From NCBI GenBank assembly GCA_050732935.1, contig JBOHRW010000032.1:1-32447 (forward strand): DNA of 32,447 bases. The letters are read 5' to 3'. Shown here piece after piece: positions 1 through 8,826 of this stretch. Both the position numbers and the translations under genes were made by a program. Source of the DNA: DASRVA01 sp050732935. GTDB taxonomy: Bacteria; Gemmatimonadota; Gemmatimonadetes; JACCXV01; JAHWKZ01. Positions within the stretch are counted from its first letter, which is position 1; each line of letters starts with the position of its first letter. The notes below the pieces were generated by a model. The model saw only the letters and a program-made list of their open reading frames with translations, was not told the origin of the DNA and did not search any database.

Positions 1-471
1 TCCGAGGTGCCCGTCATCTCGCACGACTGGTTCCCGACGATCGCCGAGATCGCGGGAATCGATCCCGACGTGGACGTCGACGGGGTGAGCATCGTCCGGG
101 TCCTTCGCGGGACGGGTGCGCCGGAGAGGGACGCCCTCTACTGGCACTATCCCCATTACCACCATCTGGGCTACAAGCCGAGCGGCGCCATTCGCGAGGG
201 CGAGTACAAGCTGATCGAGTGGTACGAGGAGAGCCTGGCGGGCGGCGACCATCCGGTCACGCTGTACCACATTGGCGAGGACATTGGCGAGAGCGTCGAT
301 CTGGCCGAGGCGATGCCCGAGAAGACGGCCGAGCTGCTGGCGAAGCTCCGTGGATGGCGGGAACGGGTGGGAGCCCAGGAGATGGCGCTCAACCCGGACT
401 ATGATCCCGAGCGCGCCCACTGGCGGTTCGAGAATCACCCAAGTGAAGAGACACCGGCGGCAGCGCGGTGA
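1..471 (+). CDS. Sulfatase, C-terminal part (5' end outside window)
   Basis: The reading frame is open from base 1, so this is the last ~156 residues of a longer protein. The visible part matches the C-terminal region of type I (formylglycine) sulfatases: 'SHDWFPTIAEIAG' near the edge, a 'DGVSIVRVLRG' turn, a 'REGEYKLIEWYE' strand, then a 'TLYHIGEDIGESVDLA' stretch of the kind that describes the bound-product side of the fold. Members hydrolyse sulfate esters, often on polysaccharides or sugar derivatives. The catalytic C/S-x-P-x-R motif and metal ligands lie upstream and cannot be checked, so activity and cellular location are unknown. The stop overlaps the GTG start of the next gene (GTGA), indicating translational coupling to a secreted glycosidase-like protein. 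Confidence 0.85.
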   Translation, partial: SEVPVISHDWFPTIAEIAGIDPDVDVDGVSIVRVLRGTGAPERDALYWHYPHYHHLGYKPSGAIREGEYKLIEWYEESLAGGDHPVTLYHIGEDIGESVDLAEAMPEKTAELLAKLRGWRERVGAQEMALNPDYDPERAHWRFENHPSEETPAAAR

Positions 472-2951
472 GAGCCGTGGTCCTGCCCGCGCTGCTTCTG
501 CTCGCCGGCTCCGTCGGCGGGTTGCAGGAGGCACGCGCCCAGAGCGACACGAACCAGGTCGTGGCTTTGTGGCTCTTCGACGAGCCGCGCGGGCTCTATC
601 CCAGCGCGGTGCTGAACGACGCCTCCGACAGCGACTACCCGCTGGTGCTGGGCTTGGGCGGTGAGATCGTAACGGGGATGTTCGGCAACGCGCTGGAAGT
701 CAGGGCAGAACCCGCGACGATCGAACCTCTGACCGTCTCCGATTTTGGACGCCGCCCCGGCGAAGGTGACGTGCGCTTCGGCCTCGTCCAGCTGCCCGTT
801 CCGCCGGGCCGAACGGTCGAACCGATGAGCTGGATGAACGCTCATTTCACGGCGCTCATGACGAGCGGCGAGAATCACCTCCGCAAGGAAGTCGGCTTTG
901 TCAACCCGTCCGATACGCGCCTTAATCTCGGGGCCTTCGACTGGACGATCGAGTTCTGGTATCGCCCGACACGCGACCAGGCGACGGAGGGGGTCGTATT
1001 CGAGATCGGAGAAGGGCCGCGTGGGGAGAACGAACGGCTCACGCGGCTGGTCCTGAACGGCGATGGCAGCGGTTTCAGGCTCTTCAACAGGCCGAGCGGA
1101 ACGAGCCTGGTGATCCCGTCGGATTCCACCGCGCTCGATTCGACAACCGGCCGCTGGCACCATCTGGCATTCGTGTACGCCGCCGAAGAGGCTCAGCTCC
1201 GGCACTATGTCGACGGCCAGCTTCAGCCGCTACCCGAACAAGCGCGATTCGAGCCGCTGTCCCATGGCGAGGAGGCGTACTTCACGATCGGGCGTGACGG
1301 TCGCTGGGGCCGCCCGCTCCCCGGGCAGATCGACGAGCTTCGGTTCGCTGCGGAGCGGATCTATGCCGACGAGTTCGAACCGCCGGAAAGCTTCGCCATA
1401 GCTCGGCGAGTGGCCGTGCAGCTTCCGCACGAAGCAGGGCTGCCTCTCCTCTTCGGCACCGGCGCGGAGCCCCACAATCCGGTGCCCCTCGGCGGTCGGA
1501 AGCACCTCTTTATCGACGCTGCCCTGGTGGGCCGCATGGAGCGGGTAACCTTCACCGTCAACCCTCCGCGCAAAGCGGAGATCGTCATTCCCGAGATCGA
1601 GGGCCCCTTCCGTAAACACTTGAGCGTGATCGAGGACGCGGAAGGATTGATCCGGATCTACAACGGGGTCGTGGACGATTACCTCGCCGTCCATACCTCG
1701 CGAGACGGTATCCACTTCGAGGCTCCGGACCTCGGGCGAGAGTACCAGGGCTATCGCAACATCGCGATCCCGGAACCGACTGCCGTGGGTTCGGTATTCA
1801 TCGATCCCAACGCGCCGCCGGAGGATCGTTGGAAATACGTCTCCGGATATCATGATCGCGCCGTCTACGTCTATTCCTCGCCCGACGGCTGGCTCTTCGA
1901 ACGGGCACCCACATCGGTCCTACCGATGAAGGCCGGCTCCCAGTCCAATGTGTTCTGGGACGGCCAACGGGAAAGCTACGTGGGGTACCATCGGAGCGAC
2001 TGCCGCGCCTTCCCTTCGGGAGAGACGAAGCGGGAGTTCGTGATGACGGAAACGGAGGATCTGATCGACCCGTGGCCTTTCGAACCGGTAGCCAGGGCGG
2101 AGATCGGCCAGGCCGCCGATACGATGTTGCTGCGCGACCCGCAGCCCTGGTTCATGGACAACGGCCCGCTGTCGCCCGGCGGGTTCTGCCTGGAGTATCC
2201 CACGATCTTCGGTCCGGTCGATAGCCTCGACCCTCTGGGGACCGATATCTACGTGCCGAAAGCGGTCAAGTACCGTTGGGCGCCGGATACCTATCTGGCA
2301 TTTCCTTCAGTGTACTTCCACTACTGGGAGGCGGGACCGAGGGCCCGGCAGACGCTCGGGCAGCTGGAGCGCGGCCTGGGATCGGGACCTATCGAGACAC
2401 AATTGTCGGTGAGCCGGGACGGTACTCACTGGAAACGCTACCCCCGTCCGGCCTACGTCGGAATCGGTCGGCACGCGGACATGAACGTCGTCCAGGCGTA
2501 CATGGCGCACGGAATGGTCCGACGCGGGAACGAGATCTGGCAGTACTACTACGGAACAGAGGAGTATCACTCGGCCTTTCAGGAGGATATGCCGCGGGGA
2601 GTCTTCCGGGTCGTCCAGCGGCTGGACGGCTTCGTCTCGGCGGATACCCCTTACGATACAACCGGTATCCTGGTCACGAAGCCGCTGAGCTTCGAGGGCA
2701 ACCGGCTGGTCCTCAACATCGACACCGACGCGGCCGGCTATGCGCAGGTGGGCTTCCAGGACGAGGGCGGGAATCCGATCGAGGGCTTCTCGGTGGACGA
2801 CTGCGTGTACATCAACGGCGATTTCATCGAGAAGGAGGTCGAGTGGCTGGGGAAAGGGTTCGATGTCTCGGAGCTCGAGGGGCGGACCGTGCGGCTCGTC
2901 TTCCGCATGCGGGGTTCGAAGCTCTACGCCATGCAGTTCGTGCGTCGTTGA
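468..2951 (+). CDS. Secreted LamG plus beta-propeller glycosidase-like protein
   Basis: 827 residues starting at GTG 468, which overlaps the sulfatase stop by 4 bases. A signal peptide is clear (residues 1-25, hydrophobic LPALLLLAG, cleavage near ARA-QS). Residues ~150-300 look like a concanavalin-type LamG domain: 'FDWTIEFWYRPT', 'RWHHLAFVY', 'HYVDGQLQPL', 'GQIDELRF'. Residues ~335-720 resemble the five-bladed beta-propeller of the GH32/43/62/68 superfamily ('VHTSRDGIHFE', 'YVYSSPDGWLFE', 'LSVSRDGTHWKRY'). The last ~90 residues ('GILVTKPLSFEGNRLVLNID') look like a beta-sandwich. The likely role is binding or cleaving an extracellular or periplasmic carbohydrate, in line with the upstream sulfatase. 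I could not identify catalytic acids, so a non-catalytic binding role remains possible. Confidence 0.75.
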   Translation: MRAVVLPALLLLAGSVGGLQEARAQSDTNQVVALWLFDEPRGLYPSAVLNDASDSDYPLVLGLGGEIVTGMFGNALEVRAEPATIEPLTVSDFGRRPGEGDVRFGLVQLPVPPGRTVEPMSWMNAHFTALMTSGENHLRKEVGFVNPSDTRLNLGAFDWTIEFWYRPTRDQATEGVVFEIGEGPRGENERLTRLVLNGDGSGFRLFNRPSGTSLVIPSDSTALDSTTGRWHHLAFVYAAEEAQLRHYVDGQLQPLPEQARFEPLSHGEEAYFTIGRDGRWGRPLPGQIDELRFAAERIYADEFEPPESFAIARRVAVQLPHEAGLPLLFGTGAEPHNPVPLGGRKHLFIDAALVGRMERVTFTVNPPRKAEIVIPEIEGPFRKHLSVIEDAEGLIRIYNGVVDDYLAVHTSRDGIHFEAPDLGREYQGYRNIAIPEPTAVGSVFIDPNAPPEDRWKYVSGYHDRAVYVYSSPDGWLFERAPTSVLPMKAGSQSNVFWDGQRESYVGYHRSDCRAFPSGETKREFVMTETEDLIDPWPFEPVARAEIGQAADTMLLRDPQPWFMDNGPLSPGGFCLEYPTIFGPVDSLDPLGTDIYVPKAVKYRWAPDTYLAFPSVYFHYWEAGPRARQTLGQLERGLGSGPIETQLSVSRDGTHWKRYPRPAYVGIGRHADMNVVQAYMAHGMVRRGNEIWQYYYGTEEYHSAFQEDMPRGVFRVVQRLDGFVSADTPYDTTGILVTKPLSFEGNRLVLNIDTDAAGYAQVGFQDEGGNPIEGFSVDDCVYINGDFIEKEVEWLGKGFDVSELEGRTVRLVFRMRGSKLYAMQFVRR

Positions 2952-4702
2952 AGGGCGCGCCCCGGCCCGAAGATCGACGCCGGCTTCGGTGGCTGGCCCC
3001 TGTCGTCCTCGTCGCGGCCTGTGTCCAGGCCTCGGGCCGCGGCGAGGTGGGGCCGGCATCCGACATCGGGCCCCGGACTGTGGAGATGGAGGAGAGCGCC
3101 TACGCGGAGATCCTCCACGTCTCTGTGGAGACGGGCTCGGACGAGGCTGGCGACGGCTCCGCGGAAAGCCCATGGAAGACGATCGGGCACGCCCTGCTGC
3201 AGATCGAGGGGAGCCCGGCGCGCCGGGTCGCCCTGCGGGTGGCCGCGGGCATCTATGCCGAGCCCACCCTCGCCCTCGAGGAGAAGGTGGACCTCTACGG
3301 CGGGTTCGAGCCCTCGGGATGGGTGCGGGACATCGCCGCCCATGCGACGATCCTGGATGGGGAGGGAGCCCACCGGATCGCGCTGGGTGCCGACGACGCG
3401 CGCGTGGACGGCTTCATCCTGAGAAACGGCACGGTTCAGGGCAAGGGTGGCGCGCTGCTGCTGGAAGGCGTCTCGCCTACCGTCTCGAACAACGTCTTTC
3501 TCGAGAACGCGACGCTGGCCCCCGACCCGTGGGATCCCCCCATCTGGCACGAGACCGCCAATGACGGCGGGGCGATCGCCTGCTTGAACGGCTGCTCGGC
3601 GGTGATCGAGAACAACCTGTTCATCCGAAACCGGACGGAGATCGGCCGTGGCGCCGGATTCGCGTGCGACAACGAGGCCGCCCGGGAAGCGACCGCCGCG
3701 CCCAGCGTGACGGGAAACGTCTTCCTCGGCAACGTCGCCAGCGCCGGAGCCGACACGATGCGCAGCGGCGACGGCGGGGCGATCTCGTTCTACGGCTACT
3801 GCGATGGCGAGATCGCCGACAACGTGGTGGCGGAGAACGAGGCCGCCAGCCGCAACGACGGGGGCGGCATCTTCGTCGCGCTGTGGTCCGCGCCGGCGGT
3901 CGTCGACAACGTGATCGTGGGGAACGTCTCCGGCGACGACGCCGGTGGGCTCTTCCTCGGCGGCCAGAAGCACCACTACGGAACGCCGATAGACCCCGTA
4001 CCGCCGGCCGAGGAGTTCTTCGTCCGCGTCGAGCGGAACGTCTTCATGGGGAACCGCAATGGAGCGCCGTCCTCGGGAGCCTTCCGGGTGACGATGATGT
4101 CGCGGGGCGTCTTCCTGAACAACGTCAGCGCGGAGAATCCCGGCGGCGTCCACACCCAGCGGTCGGAGCTGACGCTGGTCCACAACACGTTCGCCGAGGA
4201 CGTGCTCTACGAGGACGACGAGGGGACGGCCCCGGGGCCGACCGTCTACCGCAACAACATCATCCTGGGAGAGCGGAACTGGGCGGCTCCGGTGACCGAG
4301 GAGGGCACCTGCAGCGGGGGTCCGCGCTTCCTGGAGGATCGATTTACGGTGATCGCCCAGGAAGCGAGCTACGATCCGGCCGCTCACGTGACGCGGGTCC
4401 GCTTCGAGGGCCCCGGCCACGAGCCGGGTGCCCTGGCCAGGCGTGTCGTGCAGGCGGCGGACCGCTGGGGTGTCGTCCGCTCCAATGGCTCCGGGCAGAT
4501 CGAGCTGTGGGGTGACTACGCCGGGCTGACGACGTTCGAGGTCCAGCCCTCGTATCATCTGCGCGAGGGCTCGCCCTGTGTCGACCTGGGCGTGACGACC
4601 GAGGTGGATGCGGACATGGACGGCGACCCGCGGCCGGTCGGCCCGGCAACCGACGCCGGCGCCGACGAGCTCGCCGGCGCGGCGTCCGGAAACGGATTAT
4701 GA
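2948..4702 (+). CDS. Right-handed parallel beta-helix lipoprotein
   Basis: 584 residues from TTG 2948, chosen because it overlaps the previous stop as TTGA and places a lipoprotein signal at the N-terminus (LAPVVLVAAC, lipobox VAAC). A 'DGSAESPWKTIGHAL' segment is the usual opening of DUF1565-type beta-helix proteins. Many short coils follow with recurring N-x-[VIF] turns: VSNNVFLEN, VIENNLFIRN, VTGNVFLGN, IADNVVAEN, VVDNVIVGN, VERNVFMGN, FLNNVSAEN, YRNNIILGE. The C-terminus has 'GSPCVDLG' and 'GDPRPVG..TDAGADE', common ends of such helices. Proteins of this fold include polysaccharide lyases and depolymerases, but no catalytic residues can be assigned here. It probably sits on a membrane facing the periplasm or outside, handling the same polymer as its neighbours. 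The final bases ATGA overlap the next start. Confidence 0.78.
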   Translation: MKGAPRPEDRRRLRWLAPVVLVAACVQASGRGEVGPASDIGPRTVEMEESAYAEILHVSVETGSDEAGDGSAESPWKTIGHALLQIEGSPARRVALRVAAGIYAEPTLALEEKVDLYGGFEPSGWVRDIAAHATILDGEGAHRIALGADDARVDGFILRNGTVQGKGGALLLEGVSPTVSNNVFLENATLAPDPWDPPIWHETANDGGAIACLNGCSAVIENNLFIRNRTEIGRGAGFACDNEAAREATAAPSVTGNVFLGNVASAGADTMRSGDGGAISFYGYCDGEIADNVVAENEAASRNDGGGIFVALWSAPAVVDNVIVGNVSGDDAGGLFLGGQKHHYGTPIDPVPPAEEFFVRVERNVFMGNRNGAPSSGAFRVTMMSRGVFLNNVSAENPGGVHTQRSELTLVHNTFAEDVLYEDDEGTAPGPTVYRNNIILGERNWAAPVTEEGTCSGGPRFLEDRFTVIAQEASYDPAAHVTRVRFEGPGHEPGALARRVVQAADRWGVVRSNGSGQIELWGDYAGLTTFEVQPSYHLREGSPCVDLGVTTEVDADMDGDPRPVGPATDAGADELAGAASGNGL

Positions 4703-5694
4703 GGCGGGTGCGGGAGGTTGTCGGCTGGGGCGCAGCTCTTTGCATCCTGCTGGCAGGGGGGGCGCCCGCGCTCGCCCAGGAGCCGACGGCCGCGGCGGCT
4801 CCTGCGGCGGAGCGGGCGTACACGCCCGAACGAATCAACAAGGTGATCGAGCTGTGGGAAGCCGATCAGCCGGTCTACTACGCCGCCGGTAGCGGCGGCT
4901 ACGAGGAGGGAAAGGCGCTCGCCCAGACCTGGGCCGACTACATCCTCTACAACATGGAGCACGGACCGTTCGACATCTCCCAGTTACGCGCCTTCATGCA
5001 GGGGCTGGTGGATGGCGGGCCCACACCCAGCGGCCACCGGACCCCGGCGGTCATCGTCACCCTCCCCGGTGTGGCGATCGACGAGGAGACCGCGCGCGCC
5101 AACGCCTGGATGGCGCAGCAGGCGCTCGCGATGGGAGTCCATGGAATCCACATCGTGCGCGCCCGCTCGCCAGAGGCTGTCGCCGCGTGGATCCGCGCCA
5201 TCCGCTATCCGATCCACAAGCAGGCGATCGACGTGCTGGGCGAGGGCCTGCGCGGCTATGGGAGCCATCGCTTCGCGGCCGAGATCTGGGGCGTGGACGA
5301 AGAGGAGTACCTGCGGATCGCCGACGTCTGGCCTCTCAACCCGGAGGGGGAGATCATCGTCGGGGTCAAGATCGAGGACCCCCATGCCCTCGAGAACGCC
5401 GAGGAGACGACCATGGTGCCGGGGCTCGCCTTCGCCGAGCACGGTCCGCGCGACATGGGCCTCTCCTACGGCTACCTGGAAGGGCGAGCCGACCCGCCCG
5501 TGCCGCCCGAGGTCAAGGCCGCCGGGGAGCGCGTTCTCGCGGCCACGAGAGCGGCCGGGATCTTCTTCCTGGACAACGTGCTCCCCGACAACGTGTGCGA
5601 GCGGATCGGGGAGGGGGTGATGATTGGCGCCGGACGGGTCGAAGAGGCGGCCGAGGTCGGTCGCCGCTGCACCGGCCGGGAGATGCCTTGGTGA
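4699..5694 (+). CDS. HpcH/HpaI-family aldolase with N-terminal signal peptide
   Basis: 331 residues, ATG in the ATGA overlap. The N-terminus is a classical Sec signal (GAALCILLAGGAPALAQ, cleavage after ALA-Q). The rest is an HpcH/HpaI aldolase/citrate lyase barrel: 'YNMEHGPFD' (His88, place of the HpaI catalytic His), 'GVKIEDPHALEN' (Glu226, metal ligand position) and 'HGPRDMGLSYGY' (Asp252). Cytosolic relatives split 2-keto-3-deoxy acids into pyruvate or a keto acid plus an aldehyde using a divalent metal. The arginine that binds the keto acid in HpaI is not apparent; the equivalent stretch reads 'AVIVTLPG'. Export is odd for a central-metabolism fold, and the substrate is unknown. Its place between surface carbohydrate proteins and cytosolic sugar-acid enzymes suggests a role on a periplasmic sugar-acid intermediate. 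Confidence 0.8.
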   Translation: MRRVREVVGWGAALCILLAGGAPALAQEPTAAAAPAAERAYTPERINKVIELWEADQPVYYAAGSGGYEEGKALAQTWADYILYNMEHGPFDISQLRAFMQGLVDGGPTPSGHRTPAVIVTLPGVAIDEETARANAWMAQQALAMGVHGIHIVRARSPEAVAAWIRAIRYPIHKQAIDVLGEGLRGYGSHRFAAEIWGVDEEEYLRIADVWPLNPEGEIIVGVKIEDPHALENAEETTMVPGLAFAEHGPRDMGLSYGYLEGRADPPVPPEVKAAGERVLAATRAAGIFFLDNVLPDNVCERIGEGVMIGAGRVEEAAEVGRRCTGREMPW

Positions 5695-6617
5695 CCTCCA
5701 TGCGGAAGCGCTTCCATGGCGCCGTCGTTCCCATGGCGACCCCGTTCACCGCGGACGAGGCCCTGGACGAGCCGGCCGTCCGACGGATCCTCGACCATGT
5801 CCTCGAGGGCGGGGTCCGGGCGGTGCTGCTGCTGGGAACGACCGGAGAAGGGGCGTCCATGGATCCAGTCGCCCGCCGGCGGCTGGTCGAGATCGCGGTC
5901 GGTCATCTCGAGGGGAGGGCCACCACCTTCGCCAACGTCTCGTCCGACTCCCTCGCGGCCTCGATCGAGGAGGCGCGCGCGTTCCAGGAGATCGGCGTCG
6001 ATGCCGTCGTGGCCCACCTCCCCGTCTACTATCCCCTCGCGCCGCCCGACATGGCACGCTGGTTCGAGCGGCTCGCGGACGACGTCCCGATGCCTCTCTT
6101 TTTGTACAACATCCCGATGACGACCGGCATGTCGATCCCGGTGGAGACGGTGGTCGCGCTCAGCGGGCACCCCAACATCGCCGGCATCAAGGACTCGGAA
6201 TACGACGTCGATCGTATGGAGACGCTCCTGTCGAGGCTGGGAGATCGCGCCGACTTCGCGTACTTCGTCGGCCCCTCGGGCCACGCGCTGCAAGGGCTTT
6301 CGCGCGGGGCGGCGGGGTTCGTCCCGGGGGTCGGAAACCTCCTCCCCGGCGTCTGCCAGAGGCTCGTGGAGGCCGCCGAGCGCGGCGATCGGCAGACAGC
6401 GGCGCGGATGCAGGAGCGCATGAAACGGGTCGGCGACACCTATCAAGCCAACCGTACCGTGTACCAGGCGATTCCGCTGATCAAGGCCGGAATGAGCGCG
6501 CTCGGGCTCTGCGGGCCGACCGTGCTGCCCCCGCTCGCCGGATCCGACGATGCGGATCGGGAGGCGATGGTCGCCGCTCTTAACGAGCTCGCCCCCCGGG
6601 CCGCCTCCCGGGCCTGA
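5691..6617 (+). CDS. DapA/NanA-family class I aldolase
   Basis: 308 residues from GTG 5691 (GTGA overlap); an alternative ATG lies at 5700. It is a full-length TIM-barrel member of the dihydrodipicolinate synthase / N-acetylneuraminate lyase family: GTTGEG at residues 49-54, catalytic Tyr139 in 'FLYNIP', and Schiff-base Lys167 in 'IAGIKDSEYD'. Family members condense or cleave pyruvate with an aldehyde (dapA, nanA, 2-keto-3-deoxygluconate aldolase, 5-keto-4-deoxyglucarate dehydratase). In a sulfatase, sugar-acid kinase and transporter operon, a catabolic retro-aldolase or dehydratase is more likely than lysine biosynthesis. There is no signal peptide, so it is cytosolic. Exact substrate is not determinable from sequence. 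Confidence 0.88.
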   Translation: MTSMRKRFHGAVVPMATPFTADEALDEPAVRRILDHVLEGGVRAVLLLGTTGEGASMDPVARRRLVEIAVGHLEGRATTFANVSSDSLAASIEEARAFQEIGVDAVVAHLPVYYPLAPPDMARWFERLADDVPMPLFLYNIPMTTGMSIPVETVVALSGHPNIAGIKDSEYDVDRMETLLSRLGDRADFAYFVGPSGHALQGLSRGAAGFVPGVGNLLPGVCQRLVEAAERGDRQTAARMQERMKRVGDTYQANRTVYQAIPLIKAGMSALGLCGPTVLPPLAGSDDADREAMVAALNELAPRAASRA

Positions 6618-6618
6618 C

Positions 6619-7641
6619 ATGGAAGCGCCCCGGATTGGCGTGACGTGCGGCGACCCCGCCGGGATCGGCCCCGAGTTGATGCTGCGACTGCTCGCCGAGC
6701 CCGGGGTGCTGGAGAGCTGCACTCCGGTGGTGTTCGCGGACGCGAGGGTCCTCATGCGGGTCGCCCGAGCGTGCGGGCTCGCCGAGCCGTCGTCCGTCGT
6801 CTCGCTCGAAGATTGGATCGGCGGCCCGACCGCAGGAGAGCCGATCGTCGTGGATTGCGCGGCCATCGACGCGGAAGAGGTATCTCCGGGGCGGGTGGAC
6901 GACGCCTGCGGAAGAGCCGCGTACGTTTACATCGAGAAGGCCGTCAGGGCGGTGCTGGATGGCCGAGTGGACGCGATCGCGACGGGCCCGATTCACAAGG
7001 AGTCGCTCCACCGGGCCGGAATCCGGCAACCCGGTCACACCGAGATCCTGACCGACCTGACCGGCGCGCGACGGTCGTGCATGCTGCTTACCTCGGATCG
7101 CCTGTCGGTGAGCTTCGTGACCACCCATGTCGGCTACGCCGAGGTGCCTGCACTCATCTCCAGGGAGCGCGTCATGGACGTGATCGAGCTCACCGCCGAG
7201 GCGATGGGCGCCCTCAAGGACCGCCCGGCGCGGCTGGTGGTGTGTGGCCTGAACCCTCACGCGGGCGAGAACGGTCTCTTCGGCAACCGCGAGGAGGAAC
7301 GGTACATCCTTCCCGCGATCGAGACGGCCAGAACAAGGGGGATGTCCGTCGAGGGCCCGGTCTCGGCCGATGCCGCGTTTCTTCCCCGTCGCATCGAGGC
7401 CCGCGACGCCGTCGTGTGCATGTACCACGATCAGGGCCACATCCCGTTCAAGCACGTGGCGTTCGACACCGGCGTGAACGTGACGCTCGGTCTGCCCATC
7501 ATCCGCACGTCCGTCGACCACGGCACCGCGTTCGACATCGCGTGGCAGGGGGTGGCCGACCCGACGAGCCTCTTTCACGTCATCGCGCTGACGACCCGGC
7601 TCGTCCGACAGCGTCGAACGGCGGAGGGGCTGACGACATGA
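6619..7641 (+). CDS. pdxA2: PdxA2-type 4-phospho-D-threonate dehydrogenase
   Basis: 340 residues from ATG 6619, directly after the aldolase stop. It is a full-length PdxA family protein with the three metal-binding histidines (His140 in 'QPGHTEI', His214 in 'LNPHAGENG', His270 in 'YHDQGH'), the 'GDPAGIGPE' N-terminus and the 'DHGTAFDIA' C-terminal motif. PdxA proper oxidises 4-phosphohydroxy-L-threonine in vitamin B6 synthesis. The PdxA2 branch oxidises 4-phospho-D-threonate or -erythronate, and the product decarboxylates to dihydroxyacetone phosphate. The immediate 4-base overlap with a DUF1537 kinase gene strongly favours PdxA2, because kinase and dehydrogenase act in sequence. Sequence alone does not exclude a PdxA role. 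Confidence 0.85.
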   Translation: MEAPRIGVTCGDPAGIGPELMLRLLAEPGVLESCTPVVFADARVLMRVARACGLAEPSSVVSLEDWIGGPTAGEPIVVDCAAIDAEEVSPGRVDDACGRAAYVYIEKAVRAVLDGRVDAIATGPIHKESLHRAGIRQPGHTEILTDLTGARRSCMLLTSDRLSVSFVTTHVGYAEVPALISRERVMDVIELTAEAMGALKDRPARLVVCGLNPHAGENGLFGNREEERYILPAIETARTRGMSVEGPVSADAAFLPRRIEARDAVVCMYHDQGHIPFKHVAFDTGVNVTLGLPIIRTSVDHGTAFDIAWQGVADPTSLFHVIALTTRLVRQRRTAEGLTT

Positions 7642-8813
7642 TCGCGGTGGTGGCCGACGACTTCACCGGCGCGGCCGAGATCGGCGCCATCGGGTGCCGA
7701 TACGGCTTGCGGGCCGAGGTGCAGACGGCATTCCGTCCCACCGGGGAGACCGATCTCGTCGTCATCGACACGCACACCCGGTCCTCGTCGAGCACAATGG
7801 CGGCACAGCGGGTGGGCGAGGAGATGGAGCGGCTCCGGGAAGCCGGGATCGAATGGGTCTACAAGAAGGTGGATTCGGTCCTGCGCGGTCACGTGGTCGC
7901 CGAGCTGTCGTCGGCGCTCGATCGGTCGGGATTGCGGAGAGCGCTGCTCGTGCCCGCGAACCCGTCCTTCGGGCAGGTCATCCGTCAAGGCCATTACCGG
8001 ATCGACGGCCACCCCCTGAACGAGACGCGGTTCGCCCTCGACCCTGAGCATCCGGCCTGGACGGACGACGTGCTCGACCTGCTGGGCCGGATGGACGGCG
8101 TGGAGGTCGTCTACAGCGAGGATTGGAGCAACCTCCCCGAGACGGGCATCGTGGTGGCCGGGGTGGATGCTCGTCACGATCTCGTCGAGCTCGCCGGCCA
8201 TCTGGACGCGCGCACCCTCGCGGCCGGTGGGGCCGAGTTCTTCGCGGCGGCGCTCGCGCGGCGCCTGGGGCGGGACGGAAGGGAGGCGGCTCGAGATGTC
8301 GGGCCGCGGCCGCCGAAGGCGCTGTTCGTCCTGGGCAGCCGATCCGAGCACGGTCGCGCGCTGCTAGCGCGGGCGCGGATGAACGGGGCACGGACGGTGC
8401 TCCTCGAGGCGGCCGCCGGGGAGGGGCGGACGGATGGGGAGCCCATCGTCGACCCGTGGGTCGAGGCGGCCCTCGATGGCCTGCGGGCGGGGGACGTCGT
8501 CGTGGTCGCCGTCGACCCGGACGGAATGAACCCGTCGCTCCCGTTGCCGGTCCATCGCCTCCCCCGCCGCCTCGCCTGCATCGCCGAGGCTGTGCTCAGG
8601 AGCTGGCCCGGGAACGACCTGCATCTTTTCGTCGAGGGCGGCACGACCGCTTCCACGATCGTTCGTCAGCTCGGGTGGAAGCGGCTCCGGGTCGTCGGGG
8701 AGCTCGAGAGCGGGGTCGTCACGCTGGCGGCTGTCGGTGGAGAGGAGCGGCTCCTCACCGTGAAGCCCGGCAACTACGCCTGGCCCGAATCCCTGCTGGG
8801 ATGGTTCCGATGA
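7638..8813 (+). CDS. Four-carbon acid sugar kinase (DUF1537, DtnK/OtnK type)
   Basis: 391 residues from ATG 7638 (ATGA overlap with the dehydrogenase). The N-terminal substrate domain begins 'VVADDFTGAAEIGA' and contains 'VVIDTHTRSSS' and 'YKKVDSVLRGH', signatures of DUF1537 kinases. The C-terminal nucleotide-binding domain has 'FVEGGTTASTIVRQLGW' and ends with 'TVKPGNYAWPES'. These enzymes phosphorylate C4 of D-threonate, D-erythronate or 3-oxo-tetronates with ATP. Next to PdxA2 the expected substrate is D-threonate: phosphorylation, oxidation and decarboxylation would give dihydroxyacetone phosphate. No OtnC/OtnI-type aldolase or isomerase is adjacent, which also argues for the DtnK branch. 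A different aldonate substrate is possible. Confidence 0.88.
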   Translation: MIAVVADDFTGAAEIGAIGCRYGLRAEVQTAFRPTGETDLVVIDTHTRSSSSTMAAQRVGEEMERLREAGIEWVYKKVDSVLRGHVVAELSSALDRSGLRRALLVPANPSFGQVIRQGHYRIDGHPLNETRFALDPEHPAWTDDVLDLLGRMDGVEVVYSEDWSNLPETGIVVAGVDARHDLVELAGHLDARTLAAGGAEFFAAALARRLGRDGREAARDVGPRPPKALFVLGSRSEHGRALLARARMNGARTVLLEAAAGEGRTDGEPIVDPWVEAALDGLRAGDVVVVAVDPDGMNPSLPLPVHRLPRRLACIAEAVLRSWPGNDLHLFVEGGTTASTIVRQLGWKRLRVVGELESGVVTLAAVGGEERLLTVKPGNYAWPESLLGWFR

Positions 8814-8826
8814 GATCGGGCGGGAA

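Noticed and set aside
2924..4558. 544-residue open frame on the - strand
   Set aside because: Antisense to the beta-helix lipoprotein, whose repeats, signal and overlaps are well supported.
6619..7641. Vitamin B6 PdxA assignment
   Set aside because: Possible by fold, but the overlap with a DUF1537 kinase and the catabolic operon make PdxA2 more likely.
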